Shown piece by piece: positions 26,128 to 35,386 of a DNA stretch of 60,012 bases (position 1 is its first letter; the number at the start of each line of letters is the position of its first letter). The stretch is from JAXHUM01 sp034189325. Its GTDB lineage: Bacteria; Desulfobacterota; DSM-4660; Desulfatiglandales; Desulfatiglandaceae. The notes below the pieces were generated by a model. It was given only the letters and a program-made list of their open reading frames with translations, was not told the DNA's origin and searched no databases. The position numbers and the translations under genes were made by a program. The stretch spans positions 1 through 60,012 of the forward strand of contig JAXHUM010000070.1 of assembly GCA_034189325.1 (NCBI GenBank). Reading direction: 5' to 3'.

Positions 26128-26989
26128 CCTTCACGTCCATTCAAAAGACTGCTCTGACGGTAACTTCACGACACCCGAAATACTGGAAGAGGCGTTCCGG
26201 CGGGGTATAAGAATTCTCTCCATCACGGATCATGATTCCATCGACTGCCAGGAATCGGCTCAAGACCTGGCCGGTCAGTATGAGATTAGATATATTGCGG
26301 GCTTGGAACTTAACATCTCTTTTTCTTATCCACCCTATCGTGATGGAAAGCCGATCTCTTTGGACGTCCTCGGTTACCAATATGATATTCATAACCGGGC
26401 GCTCATAGAAAAATTGGAGGAGATAAGGAATTATCGGAGAATCAGGGCGAAACAGATCCTCGAAAAGATCAATCAGGAGCTCGAAAAAGAGCGGCAAGAC
26501 CCTTTTACCCTGAAAGACCTGGAGGCGATTGAAGAGACGGTCGACGGGGCGTTCGGTCGCCCTCATATTGCCCAGTACATGGTCAAAAAAGGTCTGGTCA
26601 GATCTGTGCAGAAGGCCTTTGACAGGTACCTGGTAAAATGCAACGTGCCGAAGATGCCTGTTTCTCTTGAAGAGGCATCTGAATTGATAAAGGGTGCCGG
26701 GGGAAAGCTCATGATCGCCCATCCTGCTGATCCTAACGGGACCTCCCTTGTCTCTATGACTTCGTCCGTGGAAAAACAGTGTCGGATCATCAAAGAGGCG
26801 ATGCTTCCCCATCTGGATGGTATTGAATGCTGGCACTCAAGGCATGATCCCAAGACAGTCTCCGCCTATCTTGCTTTTGCCAGAGAAGAAGAACTGATCG
26901 TTACCGGCGGATCGGATTGCCACCAAAGACCGGTTGTTATGGGGAGCATTGACATACCCCCATGGGTGGCGATGCAGTTTGACAATTGA
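26117..26989 (+). CDS. PHP-domain phosphoesterase
   Basis: A 290-residue metal-dependent phosphoesterase of the PHP family. Motif I is DLHVHSKDCSDG at residues 3-14, motif II is ITDHDSID near residue 36, and motif IV is GSDCHQR near the C-terminus; these supply histidines and aspartates for two or three metals. Length and layout resemble RNase AM/YciV (3',5'-nucleotide bisphosphate phosphatase), but PHP proteins vary in substrate, so this is not assigned. The ATG overlaps the iorB end, implying coupling. Confidence 0.85.
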   Translation: MKTDLHVHSKDCSDGNFTTPEILEEAFRRGIRILSITDHDSIDCQESAQDLAGQYEIRYIAGLELNISFSYPPYRDGKPISLDVLGYQYDIHNRALIEKLEEIRNYRRIRAKQILEKINQELEKERQDPFTLKDLEAIEETVDGAFGRPHIAQYMVKKGLVRSVQKAFDRYLVKCNVPKMPVSLEEASELIKGAGGKLMIAHPADPNGTSLVSMTSSVEKQCRIIKEAMLPHLDGIECWHSRHDPKTVSAYLAFAREEELIVTGGSDCHQRPVVMGSIDIPPWVAMQFDN

Positions 26990-27009
26990 TCCAATGACAA
27001 GGATTTGAC

Positions 27010-28020
27010 ATGACCTCTATGATCGACGACCTCACTAAGCCCCTATCTCTCCCCGATCCCACGGAAAAAGTCTCTGTAGTCCAGACACACATCTCAATGG
27101 TCTTTGTGGCTGATGAATTTGTCTACAAGGTAAAAAAACCTGTTAATTTCGGTTTCTTGGACTTCTCAACCCTCGAGAAAAGAAAACACTTTTGTCACTC
27201 TGAAGTGGAACTCAACAGGAGACTCTCGGGCGATATCTACGTTGATGTCTTACCGATCATCTTTGACGGCACCCGGTATACCTTGACCGGAGAAGAGGGT
27301 GAGATTGCTGAATACGCCGTGAAGATGAAACGGATACCTGAAAGACAACTTATGAAATCGGTATTTGAGAGGGGCGCGCTGACAGGGCATCACTTGCAAG
27401 AAATCGCCCGGGTCTTGGCGGACTTTCACGCGAATACTGAAACAGATTCCGAAATAGAGGAGTTTGGAAAACCCTTCAGATTTAAAGTGAATACCGACGA
27501 GAATTTCGATCAGGTAGAGAAATATCTCGGGATCACCATTGATCGAGAGGTCTTTGAATGCCTCAAGCTATGGACGAGCGATTTTTATAGTTTGAACAGC
27601 GAACTCTTCGCGCGAAGAATAAAATCCGGCCGGATCAGAGACTGTCATGGTGATCTCCATATGGAGCACGTATGCTTTACCACGCCCCCTGTCGTCATAG
27701 ACTGCATTGAGTTTAACGAACGATTCCGTTTTTCCGACACCATCTCGGATATAGCCTTTCTGTTGATGGATCTGGAATTCCATGGTGGAAGGGAGCATGC
27801 CGATGAACTCTGGCGTATCTATAAGGGCCTTGCAGGAGAAGAGGATGTGGAAGATCTCCTCACCTTTTATAAGGTTTACAGGGCCTTTGTTCGGGGAAAG
27901 GTGAACAGCTTCCAGATTGACGATGATCATATCAGCGGCGATGAAAAAGAAGCTGCTCTTCAAAGGGCGAAGAAGTATTTTGACCTGGCTTTTTCATATG
28001 TGAACAAGCAGTCTCCCTAA
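27010..28020 (+). CDS. APH-fold kinase-like protein (COG2187 type)
   Basis: A 336-residue protein of the aminoglycoside-phosphotransferase fold. It has an N-lobe lysine in VYKVKKPV, a catalytic-loop motif CHGDLHMEHV near residue 217 and a metal-binding aspartate in VIDCIEF. This is the type often fused to a P-loop ATP-binding domain in one longer protein. Here that second half appears to be the separate gene at 30383. AAGGATT before the ATG supports the start at 27010. The substrate is unknown; antibiotic resistance is not implied. Confidence 0.72.
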   Translation: MTSMIDDLTKPLSLPDPTEKVSVVQTHISMVFVADEFVYKVKKPVNFGFLDFSTLEKRKHFCHSEVELNRRLSGDIYVDVLPIIFDGTRYTLTGEEGEIAEYAVKMKRIPERQLMKSVFERGALTGHHLQEIARVLADFHANTETDSEIEEFGKPFRFKVNTDENFDQVEKYLGITIDREVFECLKLWTSDFYSLNSELFARRIKSGRIRDCHGDLHMEHVCFTTPPVVIDCIEFNERFRFSDTISDIAFLLMDLEFHGGREHADELWRIYKGLAGEEDVEDLLTFYKVYRAFVRGKVNSFQIDDDHISGDEKEAALQRAKKYFDLAFSYVNKQSP

Positions 28021-28078
28021 TTCAACAGTTGAGTTGTACGAGCAACATAAGTGCAAACCTATCTGATCAACCATATGA

Positions 28079-30340
28079 ATGAGACCTATGGATCAAACAA
28101 ACGGAATCAATCGGGATTCAGAACAACTGGCGTTGCGAATGAGCCGAATTACGACAACAGGCAGATGGATTTTCAATTACATACTTATAGGATTCATTTC
28201 CGGACTCGGGGCGATCCTGTTTCAGTATCTTTGCCAGATTGGAACCCACTTTTTTCTTGATCTGTTATGTGGTTATCGACCTCCATCACCTGCCGGTGAG
28301 GGTCACCTCTTTCCTCCTTCTCAGACACCTTTCAGCCGATGGATGCTTTTGTTTATGCCCTCTTTTGGTGGAATTTTAAGCGGTTGGCTCGTTTATACAT
28401 TTGCCCCGGAGGCTGAAGGGCACGGTACGGATGCGGCCATTGAGGCTTACCACGACAAAGGGGGGTATATTCGTGGAAGAATCCCCATTATCAAGACTAT
28501 TGCTTCAGCCATTACGCTCACTTCAGGAGGCTCTGGAGGTCGTGAAGGGCCTATAGCACAGATAGGCGCTGGATTTGGATCTTTCTTAGCAACGAAGTTG
28601 AAACTCTCTGAACGAGAGCGGAGGATAATGCTGGCTGCGGGAATGGGTGCTGGGATTGGGGCTATTTTCCGAGCCCCATTGGCTGCCGCGCTTTTTGCGG
28701 CAGAGGTCCTCTACCGCGAGCCTGAATTTGAATCGGAGGTCCTCATCCCTGCGGGGATTTCATCCGTCGTGGCCTACTGCCTTTTTTGCCTCGTCTTTGG
28801 TTGGGGTTCGCTTTTTGAGTCATCCTACTTCGCTTTTCGCAACCCACTGGAACTTGGCCCCTATGTTATGCTTGTCCCTGTTTTAATAGGTGCGGGCGTC
28901 TTATACATAAAATCTTTTTATGGCGTCCATCACATTGCCAAGTCCACGAATATTCCGAATTATCTTAAACCCGCAATCGGGGGATTATGCACCGGAATCG
29001 TGGGTTTCTTTCTCCCCCAAACCCTTTCATTTGGCTACGGCTATGCCCAAATGGCGTTAGATAATCAAATCCCAATTCTTCTCCTCTTGAGCATTGCCTT
29101 TGGCAAGATACTGACAACAGCCCTATCAATAGGTTCCGGTGGAAGCGGAGGGGTTTTCGGCCCATCAATTGTGATTGGAGGGGCTTTGGGAGGGGCAGTG
29201 GGCAAAATTTTTCATGCCCTTATTCCCCAGGTGGTCACCCAGCCCGGCGCTTTTGTAGTTGTCGGCATGGCCGGTTTTTTTGCGATTGTTTCCAACACCC
29301 CGTTTTCCACGATTATTTTTGTAAGTGAAATGACCAACTCCTATCACCTCCTGCTTCCCAGTCTAATGGTGTGTTCACTCGGATACTTGCTCTCTCGTAA
29401 ATGGACAATCTATGAAAAACAGGTAAAAACAAAGATAGACTCCAACGCGCACAAGGGAGATTTCTTCGTGGATGTCCTTGCAACCGCCAAGGTACGAGAA
29501 CTGTTGCCTCATCTCCATAAGGTCCAATTGGTCCCCGAAGACTTACCCTTTGTTCAGTTTCGGGAAGTTTTTAGGTCAAGCGAGCAACACTACTTCCCTG
29601 TTATCAACAAGGAGAAAAAATTAACGGGGATTTTTTCCATCAATGATGTCCGGGGATTTCTATTTGACCGAGAGATCGACAAGGTTGTTATCATGAAAGA
29701 CCTGGCAAATAATAACATTATATGCACCACGCCATCGGAGGATCTGAATGAAGTTCTGAAGAAATTCACAATCCGAAATTTGCACAGAATACCAGTGGTA
29801 AAAGATGAGGATCATACAGCCTTTCTTGGGATGCTGGATCGCCGGGAAGTCATTCAGCATTACAATCAACGTGTTGAAGAGATGAAGGCTCATAAGGGAA
29901 GGGGAAAGGCTAGAACTGAGACGGAACTTGTTCGTTTAAAAGAGATCCAGGTCAGAGAGGCTATGAATTGCGATCCCGAGTGCATCCATGAAGACATGAA
30001 AATGAATGATTTCAAAGAGATATTCTTTCAAAGGAAGTACAGCAGCTATCCAGTAGTGGATAACATGGGGAAACTTTCCGGGATACTCTCAATATCTGAT
30101 TTTTTGGTGGCTTTTGAGAAAAATGCCTTTTACTTGACAGCGGGTGAAATTGCCACGCGAGATGTGATTAGCGTCACGGAAGATGACTCCCTGTTTTCAG
30201 CTTTAACCAGGATCTCTTCCGGCAATTTTGCCATCCTTCCGGTTATTGACCTGCATGACAATAAACGCCTTGTAGGTATAATAAGTCGCGGAGACATCAT
30301 GATCGCTTCTGGTGGAAAAGGGGTTCGTCTAGAGAAATAG
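28079..30340 (+). CDS. ClC-family chloride channel/transporter with four CBS motifs
   Basis: A 753-residue membrane protein. The first about 430 residues form the ClC core: the gating-glutamate motif GREGP at 154-158 (Glu156), the second ion motif GGVFGP near residue 360, and a tyrosine in WTIYEKQ near 440. Two positions are unlike E. coli ClC-ec1: the GSGIP motif is GHGTD (114-118), and the internal proton glutamate E203 corresponds to Val210. The C-terminal 300 residues hold four CBS-like motifs (two Bateman pairs) that probably bind nucleotides. It is encoded between the APH-like and P-loop genes. The ribosome binding site is weak, so an ATG at 28088 is possible. Confidence 0.9.
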   Translation: MRPMDQTNGINRDSEQLALRMSRITTTGRWIFNYILIGFISGLGAILFQYLCQIGTHFFLDLLCGYRPPSPAGEGHLFPPSQTPFSRWMLLFMPSFGGILSGWLVYTFAPEAEGHGTDAAIEAYHDKGGYIRGRIPIIKTIASAITLTSGGSGGREGPIAQIGAGFGSFLATKLKLSERERRIMLAAGMGAGIGAIFRAPLAAALFAAEVLYREPEFESEVLIPAGISSVVAYCLFCLVFGWGSLFESSYFAFRNPLELGPYVMLVPVLIGAGVLYIKSFYGVHHIAKSTNIPNYLKPAIGGLCTGIVGFFLPQTLSFGYGYAQMALDNQIPILLLLSIAFGKILTTALSIGSGGSGGVFGPSIVIGGALGGAVGKIFHALIPQVVTQPGAFVVVGMAGFFAIVSNTPFSTIIFVSEMTNSYHLLLPSLMVCSLGYLLSRKWTIYEKQVKTKIDSNAHKGDFFVDVLATAKVRELLPHLHKVQLVPEDLPFVQFREVFRSSEQHYFPVINKEKKLTGIFSINDVRGFLFDREIDKVVIMKDLANNNIICTTPSEDLNEVLKKFTIRNLHRIPVVKDEDHTAFLGMLDRREVIQHYNQRVEEMKAHKGRGKARTETELVRLKEIQVREAMNCDPECIHEDMKMNDFKEIFFQRKYSSYPVVDNMGKLSGILSISDFLVAFEKNAFYLTAGEIATRDVISVTEDDSLFSALTRISSGNFAILPVIDLHDNKRLVGIISRGDIMIASGGKGVRLEK

Positions 30341-30382
30341 ACATCTTAAGCAATCATTTTGGTGAACTTAGAAGGAGAAAAA

Positions 30383-30985
30383 ATGAAAGAACCTTTCGTA
30401 GATTTTATGCAGAAGACACTCGAACCGATGACGGTCCTTATCGCCTGTGGTCTGCCCGCTTCCTACAAAACAGAAACAACGGAAGTCATTGCGGACCTCA
30501 AAGGGTACAAGATTTTGAGATCAGACCTGATCCGCCTTGAGGTCTTGAAGAATGAAGATATTTTTGATGAAAAAGTGGCCTCCAACATGAAAAAGAGGAC
30601 CCTTGTCTATGACGAAATGTTCCGGATGGCCCATGAGCTGGCAGGAAAAGGGCAGGGTATTATACTCGATGCCACTTTCGTCACCCAATTGTTGAGGAGA
30701 CGTGCCGCCGAAGTAGCGGCAAGTTATGGAATGACCTTGGTGATCCAGCAGACCCAGTGCCCTAAGGAGGTCTCCTTGGCAAGGATAATGAAACGAACCA
30801 AGGAAAACTACGAATCCAATGCCCTTACAGAGCAAGCCTATACGAACAATGTCAAGAAATTCGAGCCTGTTGACCTGAATGACCTGAAGGCAGGATATCC
30901 CAGCCTGAATGTTATACATCTCCTTGTCGATACCACCTCTGATTTGACAGAAGAATGGTTTGTGATTGACACAAAAACAGACTAA
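30383..30985 (+). CDS. P-loop kinase-like ATP-binding protein (COG0645 type)
   Basis: A 200-residue P-loop protein similar to the ATP-binding half of bifunctional APH/ATP-binding proteins. The switch segments LRSDLIRLEVLK and GIILDATFV are conserved. The Walker A is unusual: GLPASYKT at 23-30 has Tyr28 where the second glycine of GxxxxGK[ST] is expected, so binding or catalysis may be altered. The start at 30383 is chosen because AGAAGGAGA lies 6-8 bases upstream; a longer frame from a TTG at 30359 includes that site. It probably works with the gene at 27010. Confidence 0.72.
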   Translation: MKEPFVDFMQKTLEPMTVLIACGLPASYKTETTEVIADLKGYKILRSDLIRLEVLKNEDIFDEKVASNMKKRTLVYDEMFRMAHELAGKGQGIILDATFVTQLLRRRAAEVAASYGMTLVIQQTQCPKEVSLARIMKRTKENYESNALTEQAYTNNVKKFEPVDLNDLKAGYPSLNVIHLLVDTTSDLTEEWFVIDTKTD

Positions 30986-31070
30986 AACACTCAGACTCCT
31001 AATATCCCCTGCGGGCGGCAGTTTTGCATCATAACTGTTTCGATGCCAATCTTGCAAGTCGGGGTTACCC

Positions 31071-32813
31071 ATGAATACTCGAGAGATGATTGAATCACTC
31101 AAGCGGAGAGTTCTTGCCGCCAGAGGCGAAATACCGGCGGATATTGTCCTCAAAGGTGGGGATGTTGTGAATCTGTTCAGTGGTGAAGCCAAGAAGGGCG
31201 ATGTGGCTCTCTATGAAGGCGTTATCGTAGGCGCAGGTCCTGGTTATAGGGGAAAAGAAGAGGTGGATGTAGCCGGCAAGTGGATCGCTCCCGGCCTGAT
31301 CGATGGCCATCTCCACATAGAAAGCAGCATGCTTATCCCCTCCGCCATCGCTCAAGTCCTTCTCCTCCGCGGCACCACAGCCATTGTGGCTGATCCCCAT
31401 GAAATAGCCAATGTTATGGGGCTGTCGGGAATACGATTTATGCTGGAGGATAGTGAGAAGATCCCCTTTGACCTTTTTTTTATGGCTCCTTCATGTGTGC
31501 CCGCAACGCATCTGGAGACCAATGGAGCGCGTCTGGGGGTCAAGGAATTGAAGGAGTTGAGAAAAGAACCCCGTATATTGGGACTGGCGGAGATGATGAA
31601 TTTCCCGGGAGTCCTGGCGGGAGATGAAGAGGTGCTTGAGAAAATAATCGCCTTCAGGGACAGGGCCGTTGACGGCCATGGTCCATCACTTCGAGGACAT
31701 GATCTGCAGGCCTACATCGCGGCAGGAATCCGCTCTGACCACGAAACAACCGAGCTGTCGGAAGCTGCTGAAAAGCTTGAAAGCGGCATGATGATCATGA
31801 TTCGTGAGGGGAGTTCTGCTAAAAACCTTGAGACCTTACTCCCACTGGTCAACGACAAGAATGCACACCGTTTCTGTTTTGTCTCCGACGATCTGAACGC
31901 GGAAGACATTAAAAAGAGGGGCCACCTGGACTTCATGATCAAGAGGGCCATTGAGATGGGAATGGATCCGATAATTGCCATCCGTATGTGCACATTGAAC
32001 CCGGCGGAATATTTCGGATTGAGAGGGAAGGGGGCCATTGCCCCAGGTTATGACGCCGATCTCGTAATTCTCGATGATCTTGAAGATTTTTCTGTTTCCT
32101 CGGTTTATAAAGGGGGGCGGAAGATTGTGGAAGAGGGGGCTTTGATCTTGTACCCCCACAGGGGGGAAAGCGGTTTTCATCGTAAAGATAACTTATTAAA
32201 TATACGATCTATCACTCCGAAAAACTTTAGGATACCATGCTCCAATGGAAAAGCCAGAATAATCGAGATCGTACCTGGGGAGATTGTCACACGTGTAAGA
32301 TATGAAACCCCAAGGTCCAGAGGGGGCTTTGTGGTATCGGATAAGGAATCCGACATACTTAAGCTCTGTGTTGTTGAAAGGCATCGGGGATCCGGCCGGA
32401 TTGGACTCGGTCTCGTGAAGGGATTTGGGCTGAATCAGGGAGCCATGGCCTCATCAATTGCTCATGACTCTCATAACATCATTGCTGTTGGGGTGAGTGA
32501 TGAAGAGATCTTCAGGGCAGTGGAGGAATTGAGGCTCATGGGAGGAGGCCTGGCTGTGATCTGCGGTGAGGAAACCCTCGCCAAGGTCCCTCTCCCCATC
32601 GGAGGGTTAATGTCAGCGGAACCGGTAGACAGGCTTCTTAAGCAGCTGAAGGCCCTCAACCAGTCGGCGGTCCGTCTCGGGTGCCACATTGATAATCCTT
32701 TTATGGCCTTGTCCTTTCTCGCTCTACCGGTCATTCCAGAACTGAAGTTGACAGACCGGGGGCTGGTGGATATAAACCGATTTGAGATTGTCCCCCTTTT
32801 CTGTAATGCTTGA
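31071..32813 (+). CDS. ade: Adenine deaminase
   Basis: A 580-residue amidohydrolase of the Ade type, converting adenine to hypoxanthine in purine salvage. The metal-binding GHLHIESSM is at about residue 78, the DPHEIANV segment and histidine sites follow, the SDDL region supplies metal ligands near residue 268, and ALNQSAVRLGCHIDNPFMALSFL is the conserved C-terminal block. Length is typical. It is followed by nadK after about 60 bases. Confidence 0.93.
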   Translation: MNTREMIESLKRRVLAARGEIPADIVLKGGDVVNLFSGEAKKGDVALYEGVIVGAGPGYRGKEEVDVAGKWIAPGLIDGHLHIESSMLIPSAIAQVLLLRGTTAIVADPHEIANVMGLSGIRFMLEDSEKIPFDLFFMAPSCVPATHLETNGARLGVKELKELRKEPRILGLAEMMNFPGVLAGDEEVLEKIIAFRDRAVDGHGPSLRGHDLQAYIAAGIRSDHETTELSEAAEKLESGMMIMIREGSSAKNLETLLPLVNDKNAHRFCFVSDDLNAEDIKKRGHLDFMIKRAIEMGMDPIIAIRMCTLNPAEYFGLRGKGAIAPGYDADLVILDDLEDFSVSSVYKGGRKIVEEGALILYPHRGESGFHRKDNLLNIRSITPKNFRIPCSNGKARIIEIVPGEIVTRVRYETPRSRGGFVVSDKESDILKLCVVERHRGSGRIGLGLVKGFGLNQGAMASSIAHDSHNIIAVGVSDEEIFRAVEELRLMGGGLAVICGEETLAKVPLPIGGLMSAEPVDRLLKQLKALNQSAVRLGCHIDNPFMALSFLALPVIPELKLTDRGLVDINRFEIVPLFCNA

Positions 32814-32871
32814 GTAACTTGAACTGCGAGATCCTATTAGGTGTAGGTGATTTTTTGTGAAGGAGAATGAT

Positions 32872-33765
32872 ATGTCCGCCCCATCGGTTGGTATCATATA
32901 TAAACATGGGCATGAACCGGCTAAAACAGCGGCCGGAAAGCTTGAAGCCTGGCTTAGAGAAAGAGATATTGAAGTCTTCTCGGAAGAAATGATAGCCAAA
33001 GAATCTCTGAACGGTTTGAGGGAGGGTTTTTCAGTCATTCCACAAACCGTTGACTGGTTGGTCGTTCTCGGTGGGGACGGCACTCTCCTGGGAGCCGCTC
33101 GTAAGGTGGGACGTCATGGCATACCAATTCTGGGGGTCAACTTGGGGGGACTGGGTTTCCTGACCAATACCCCTCTCAGACGGCTCTTTGAAATGATTGA
33201 GATGATGATGGGCGGGGGCCTCGAGGTTGAAACCAGGGTCATGCTTGAATCGAAGGTCATACGCCAGGATAAGGAGGTGTGCTGTTTTCAGGTATTGAAC
33301 GATGTGGTCATTAATAAAGGGACCCTAGCCAGAATCATCGATCTTGACGTGACTATCAACAGGGAATTCTTGACCACTTTCAGGGCGGACGGTCTGATCA
33401 TATCCACTCCAACAGGATCTACGGCCTACAATCTTGCCGCCGGCGGCCCTATTCTCTATCCCACCATGGAAAGCCTGATCCTGACACCTATCTGTCCTTT
33501 CACTCTGACAAATCGTCCGATCATTCTTCCGGATACCTCTATTATAGAGATACAAATGGGAAAAGAGAGTGAAGAGACGGTCGCCCTGACCTTCGATGGG
33601 CAGGTGGGATTTGATTTACTCTACGGGGACAGGGTGATCATCCGTAAGTCACGAGAAAAAATAAGCCTTTTGAGGCCTCCTGATCACAGCTATTTTGAGA
33701 TTATCAGGACCAAACTCATGTGGGGAGGCGCAACTTATAATCATTACAAAGATGAAAACGACTAA
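32872..33765 (+). CDS. nadK: NAD kinase
   Basis: A 297-residue ATP-dependent kinase making NADP from NAD. The nucleotide motif LGGDGTLLGAAR, NLGGLGFL, NDVVINKG and the STPTGSTAYNLAAGGPI segment are all present. The start is placed at 32872, after AAGGAG with 7 bases spacing; an earlier GTG at 32857 precedes that site. Its last 14 bases overlap the DUF4911 gene. Confidence 0.94.
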   Translation: MSAPSVGIIYKHGHEPAKTAAGKLEAWLRERDIEVFSEEMIAKESLNGLREGFSVIPQTVDWLVVLGGDGTLLGAARKVGRHGIPILGVNLGGLGFLTNTPLRRLFEMIEMMMGGGLEVETRVMLESKVIRQDKEVCCFQVLNDVVINKGTLARIIDLDVTINREFLTTFRADGLIISTPTGSTAYNLAAGGPILYPTMESLILTPICPFTLTNRPIILPDTSIIEIQMGKESEETVALTFDGQVGFDLLYGDRVIIRKSREKISLLRPPDHSYFEIIRTKLMWGGATYNHYKDEND

Positions 33766-33985
33766 GTATTACTTCCATGTGAATTCGAGGGATATCTGCT
33801 ATATCAGGACGACAATCGAATCATACGATGGTATGGCCCAGGTTGAAACAATGGATCCCTCAATCGGAAGGATCTGCATTTATACAGCTCCAGGGTGTGA
33901 AGATTCTGTTCTGGGACTCCTGGATTCATTTCAAAAGGAGGAAGGACTTGACATTAAAATGGAGATGTCGGCCGATATCCCATAA
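33752..33985 (+). CDS. DUF4911 protein
   Basis: A 77-residue protein of the DUF4911 type, with an N-terminal strand pattern RDICYIRTTIESYDGMA, then a PSIGRICIYTAPG turn and a final helix. The ATG at 33752 lies inside the nadK coding end, so translation is likely coupled. The gene directly precedes miaB (35 bases), an arrangement seen in Desulfobacterota. The function is unknown; a role with MiaB or NAD kinase is only suggested by position. Confidence 0.7.
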   Translation: MKTTKYYFHVNSRDICYIRTTIESYDGMAQVETMDPSIGRICIYTAPGCEDSVLGLLDSFQKEEGLDIKMEMSADIP

Positions 33986-34020
33986 CCTGGGAGTCGTTTT
34001 TACGGTCCAACTCAAATAAA

Positions 34021-35358
34021 ATGGTTCATACGAAATTTTTTATCAAGACAATGGGGTGCCAGATGAACGAGTATGATTCCGACTTTCTGGCAGGGTCATT
34101 GATTGATTTAGGTCTTTCTCCTGTCGACGTGCCTGAGGCTGCGGACGTCCTGCTTATCAACACCTGTACTGTAAGGGCCAAGCCGGAGCAGAAGGCCTAT
34201 AGTCTACTTGGGCGCTTTTCAGAGATTAAGAACCGGAAATCGGACGTCATTTTGGGAGTCGTAGGATGCCTTGCCCAACAAAAAAGCGCCGAACTCCTGA
34301 AACGATTTCCAGGCATTGACTTTGTTCTCGGTCCTAGGGACCTTTCAGGAATCAGAGGGGTAATCCAAGAACTTCAGAGCGCGATCAGGAAGAGAAAGAA
34401 GATTGTGGCCACTGAATTGGAGAACTCCATACCCGCACCAAAGACAGCTTTTACCAGGTCGAATGGAGGCGTCACGGCCTTTGTTTCCATCATGGAGGGA
34501 TGTAACAATTTCTGTAGCTATTGTATTGTACCATATGTTCGCGGCAGGGAAGTATCCCGCTCACCGGATGACATTATCCTCGAGGTCAGAAACCTTATTG
34601 CGTGCGGAGTTAAGGAGATTACCCTCCTCGGACAAAATGTTAATTCGTACTGTTGGGCAGAGGCTCGTGAAACCAGTGATTTTGTTTCCCTCCTCGCTAA
34701 ACTCGATGAAATAGAGGGGCTTAGGAGGGTACGTTTCACCACATCCCATCCAAAAGACCTCTCCGGCGAGTTAATTGAGTGTTTTGGGACTTTGAATAAG
34801 CTTTGTCCGCACATACATCTCCCGTTTCAGGCCGGCTCCAACGAGGTACTAAAGCGCATGAAGCGAAGGTACACCCGTGAGAAGTATATGGATCATGTCG
34901 CAAGACTGAGGGAGGTCGTGCCTGATATTGCTATTACAAGTGATGTTATGGTGGGTTTTCCAGGCGAATCTGAACAGGACTTTGAATCGACGCTGGATCT
35001 TATTCGAAGTGTTCAATTTGATGGTCTTTTTTCCTTTAAATATTCCGACAGAAAAGGTACAGTATCAAATGAAATGCCTGATAAAATAGGGGAATCCGAA
35101 AAGTCAAGGCGTTTAAAAATCCTCCAATCCCTCCAGAAACAGATTACGTTGATTAAGAATAAGGCCATCGAAGGCCGAACCGTAGAGGTATTGGTAGAGG
35201 GTCAGAGCAAAAAAGGGGGGCAATTAACCGGGAGAACAGGATCCAACAAAACTGTAAATTTTATTAGCGATAAAGAAGTGATAGGTGAGATCGTTAATGT
35301 TTACATTGAGCGTGGTTTTCTAAACTCCCTAAGGGGGAGACAACTCCTGAGAATGTAA
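34021..35358 (+). CDS. miaB: tRNA-2-methylthio-N6-dimethylallyladenosine synthase
   Basis: A 445-residue radical SAM methylthiotransferase that converts i6A37 to ms2i6A37 in tRNAs. The N-terminal MTTase domain has three cluster cysteines, C13 (MGCQMNEYD), C49 (NTCTVR) and C83 (GCLAQQ). The central radical SAM motif is CNNFCSYC. A TRAM domain lies at about 375-440. No good Shine-Dalgarno precedes the ATG, so translation may depend on the upstream genes. Length is typical. Confidence 0.95.
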   Translation: MVHTKFFIKTMGCQMNEYDSDFLAGSLIDLGLSPVDVPEAADVLLINTCTVRAKPEQKAYSLLGRFSEIKNRKSDVILGVVGCLAQQKSAELLKRFPGIDFVLGPRDLSGIRGVIQELQSAIRKRKKIVATELENSIPAPKTAFTRSNGGVTAFVSIMEGCNNFCSYCIVPYVRGREVSRSPDDIILEVRNLIACGVKEITLLGQNVNSYCWAEARETSDFVSLLAKLDEIEGLRRVRFTTSHPKDLSGELIECFGTLNKLCPHIHLPFQAGSNEVLKRMKRRYTREKYMDHVARLREVVPDIAITSDVMVGFPGESEQDFESTLDLIRSVQFDGLFSFKYSDRKGTVSNEMPDKIGESEKSRRLKILQSLQKQITLIKNKAIEGRTVEVLVEGQSKKGGQLTGRTGSNKTVNFISDKEVIGEIVNVYIERGFLNSLRGRQLLRM

Positions 35359-35386
35359 TCTCAAAAGATTAGGGTATTATGTTTTT

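Noticed and set aside
28079..30340. ClC gene as a recent mobile insertion
   Set aside because: No insertion-sequence ends, target duplications or base-composition break were visible at its borders. The split of the kinase pair is reported, but not as transposition.
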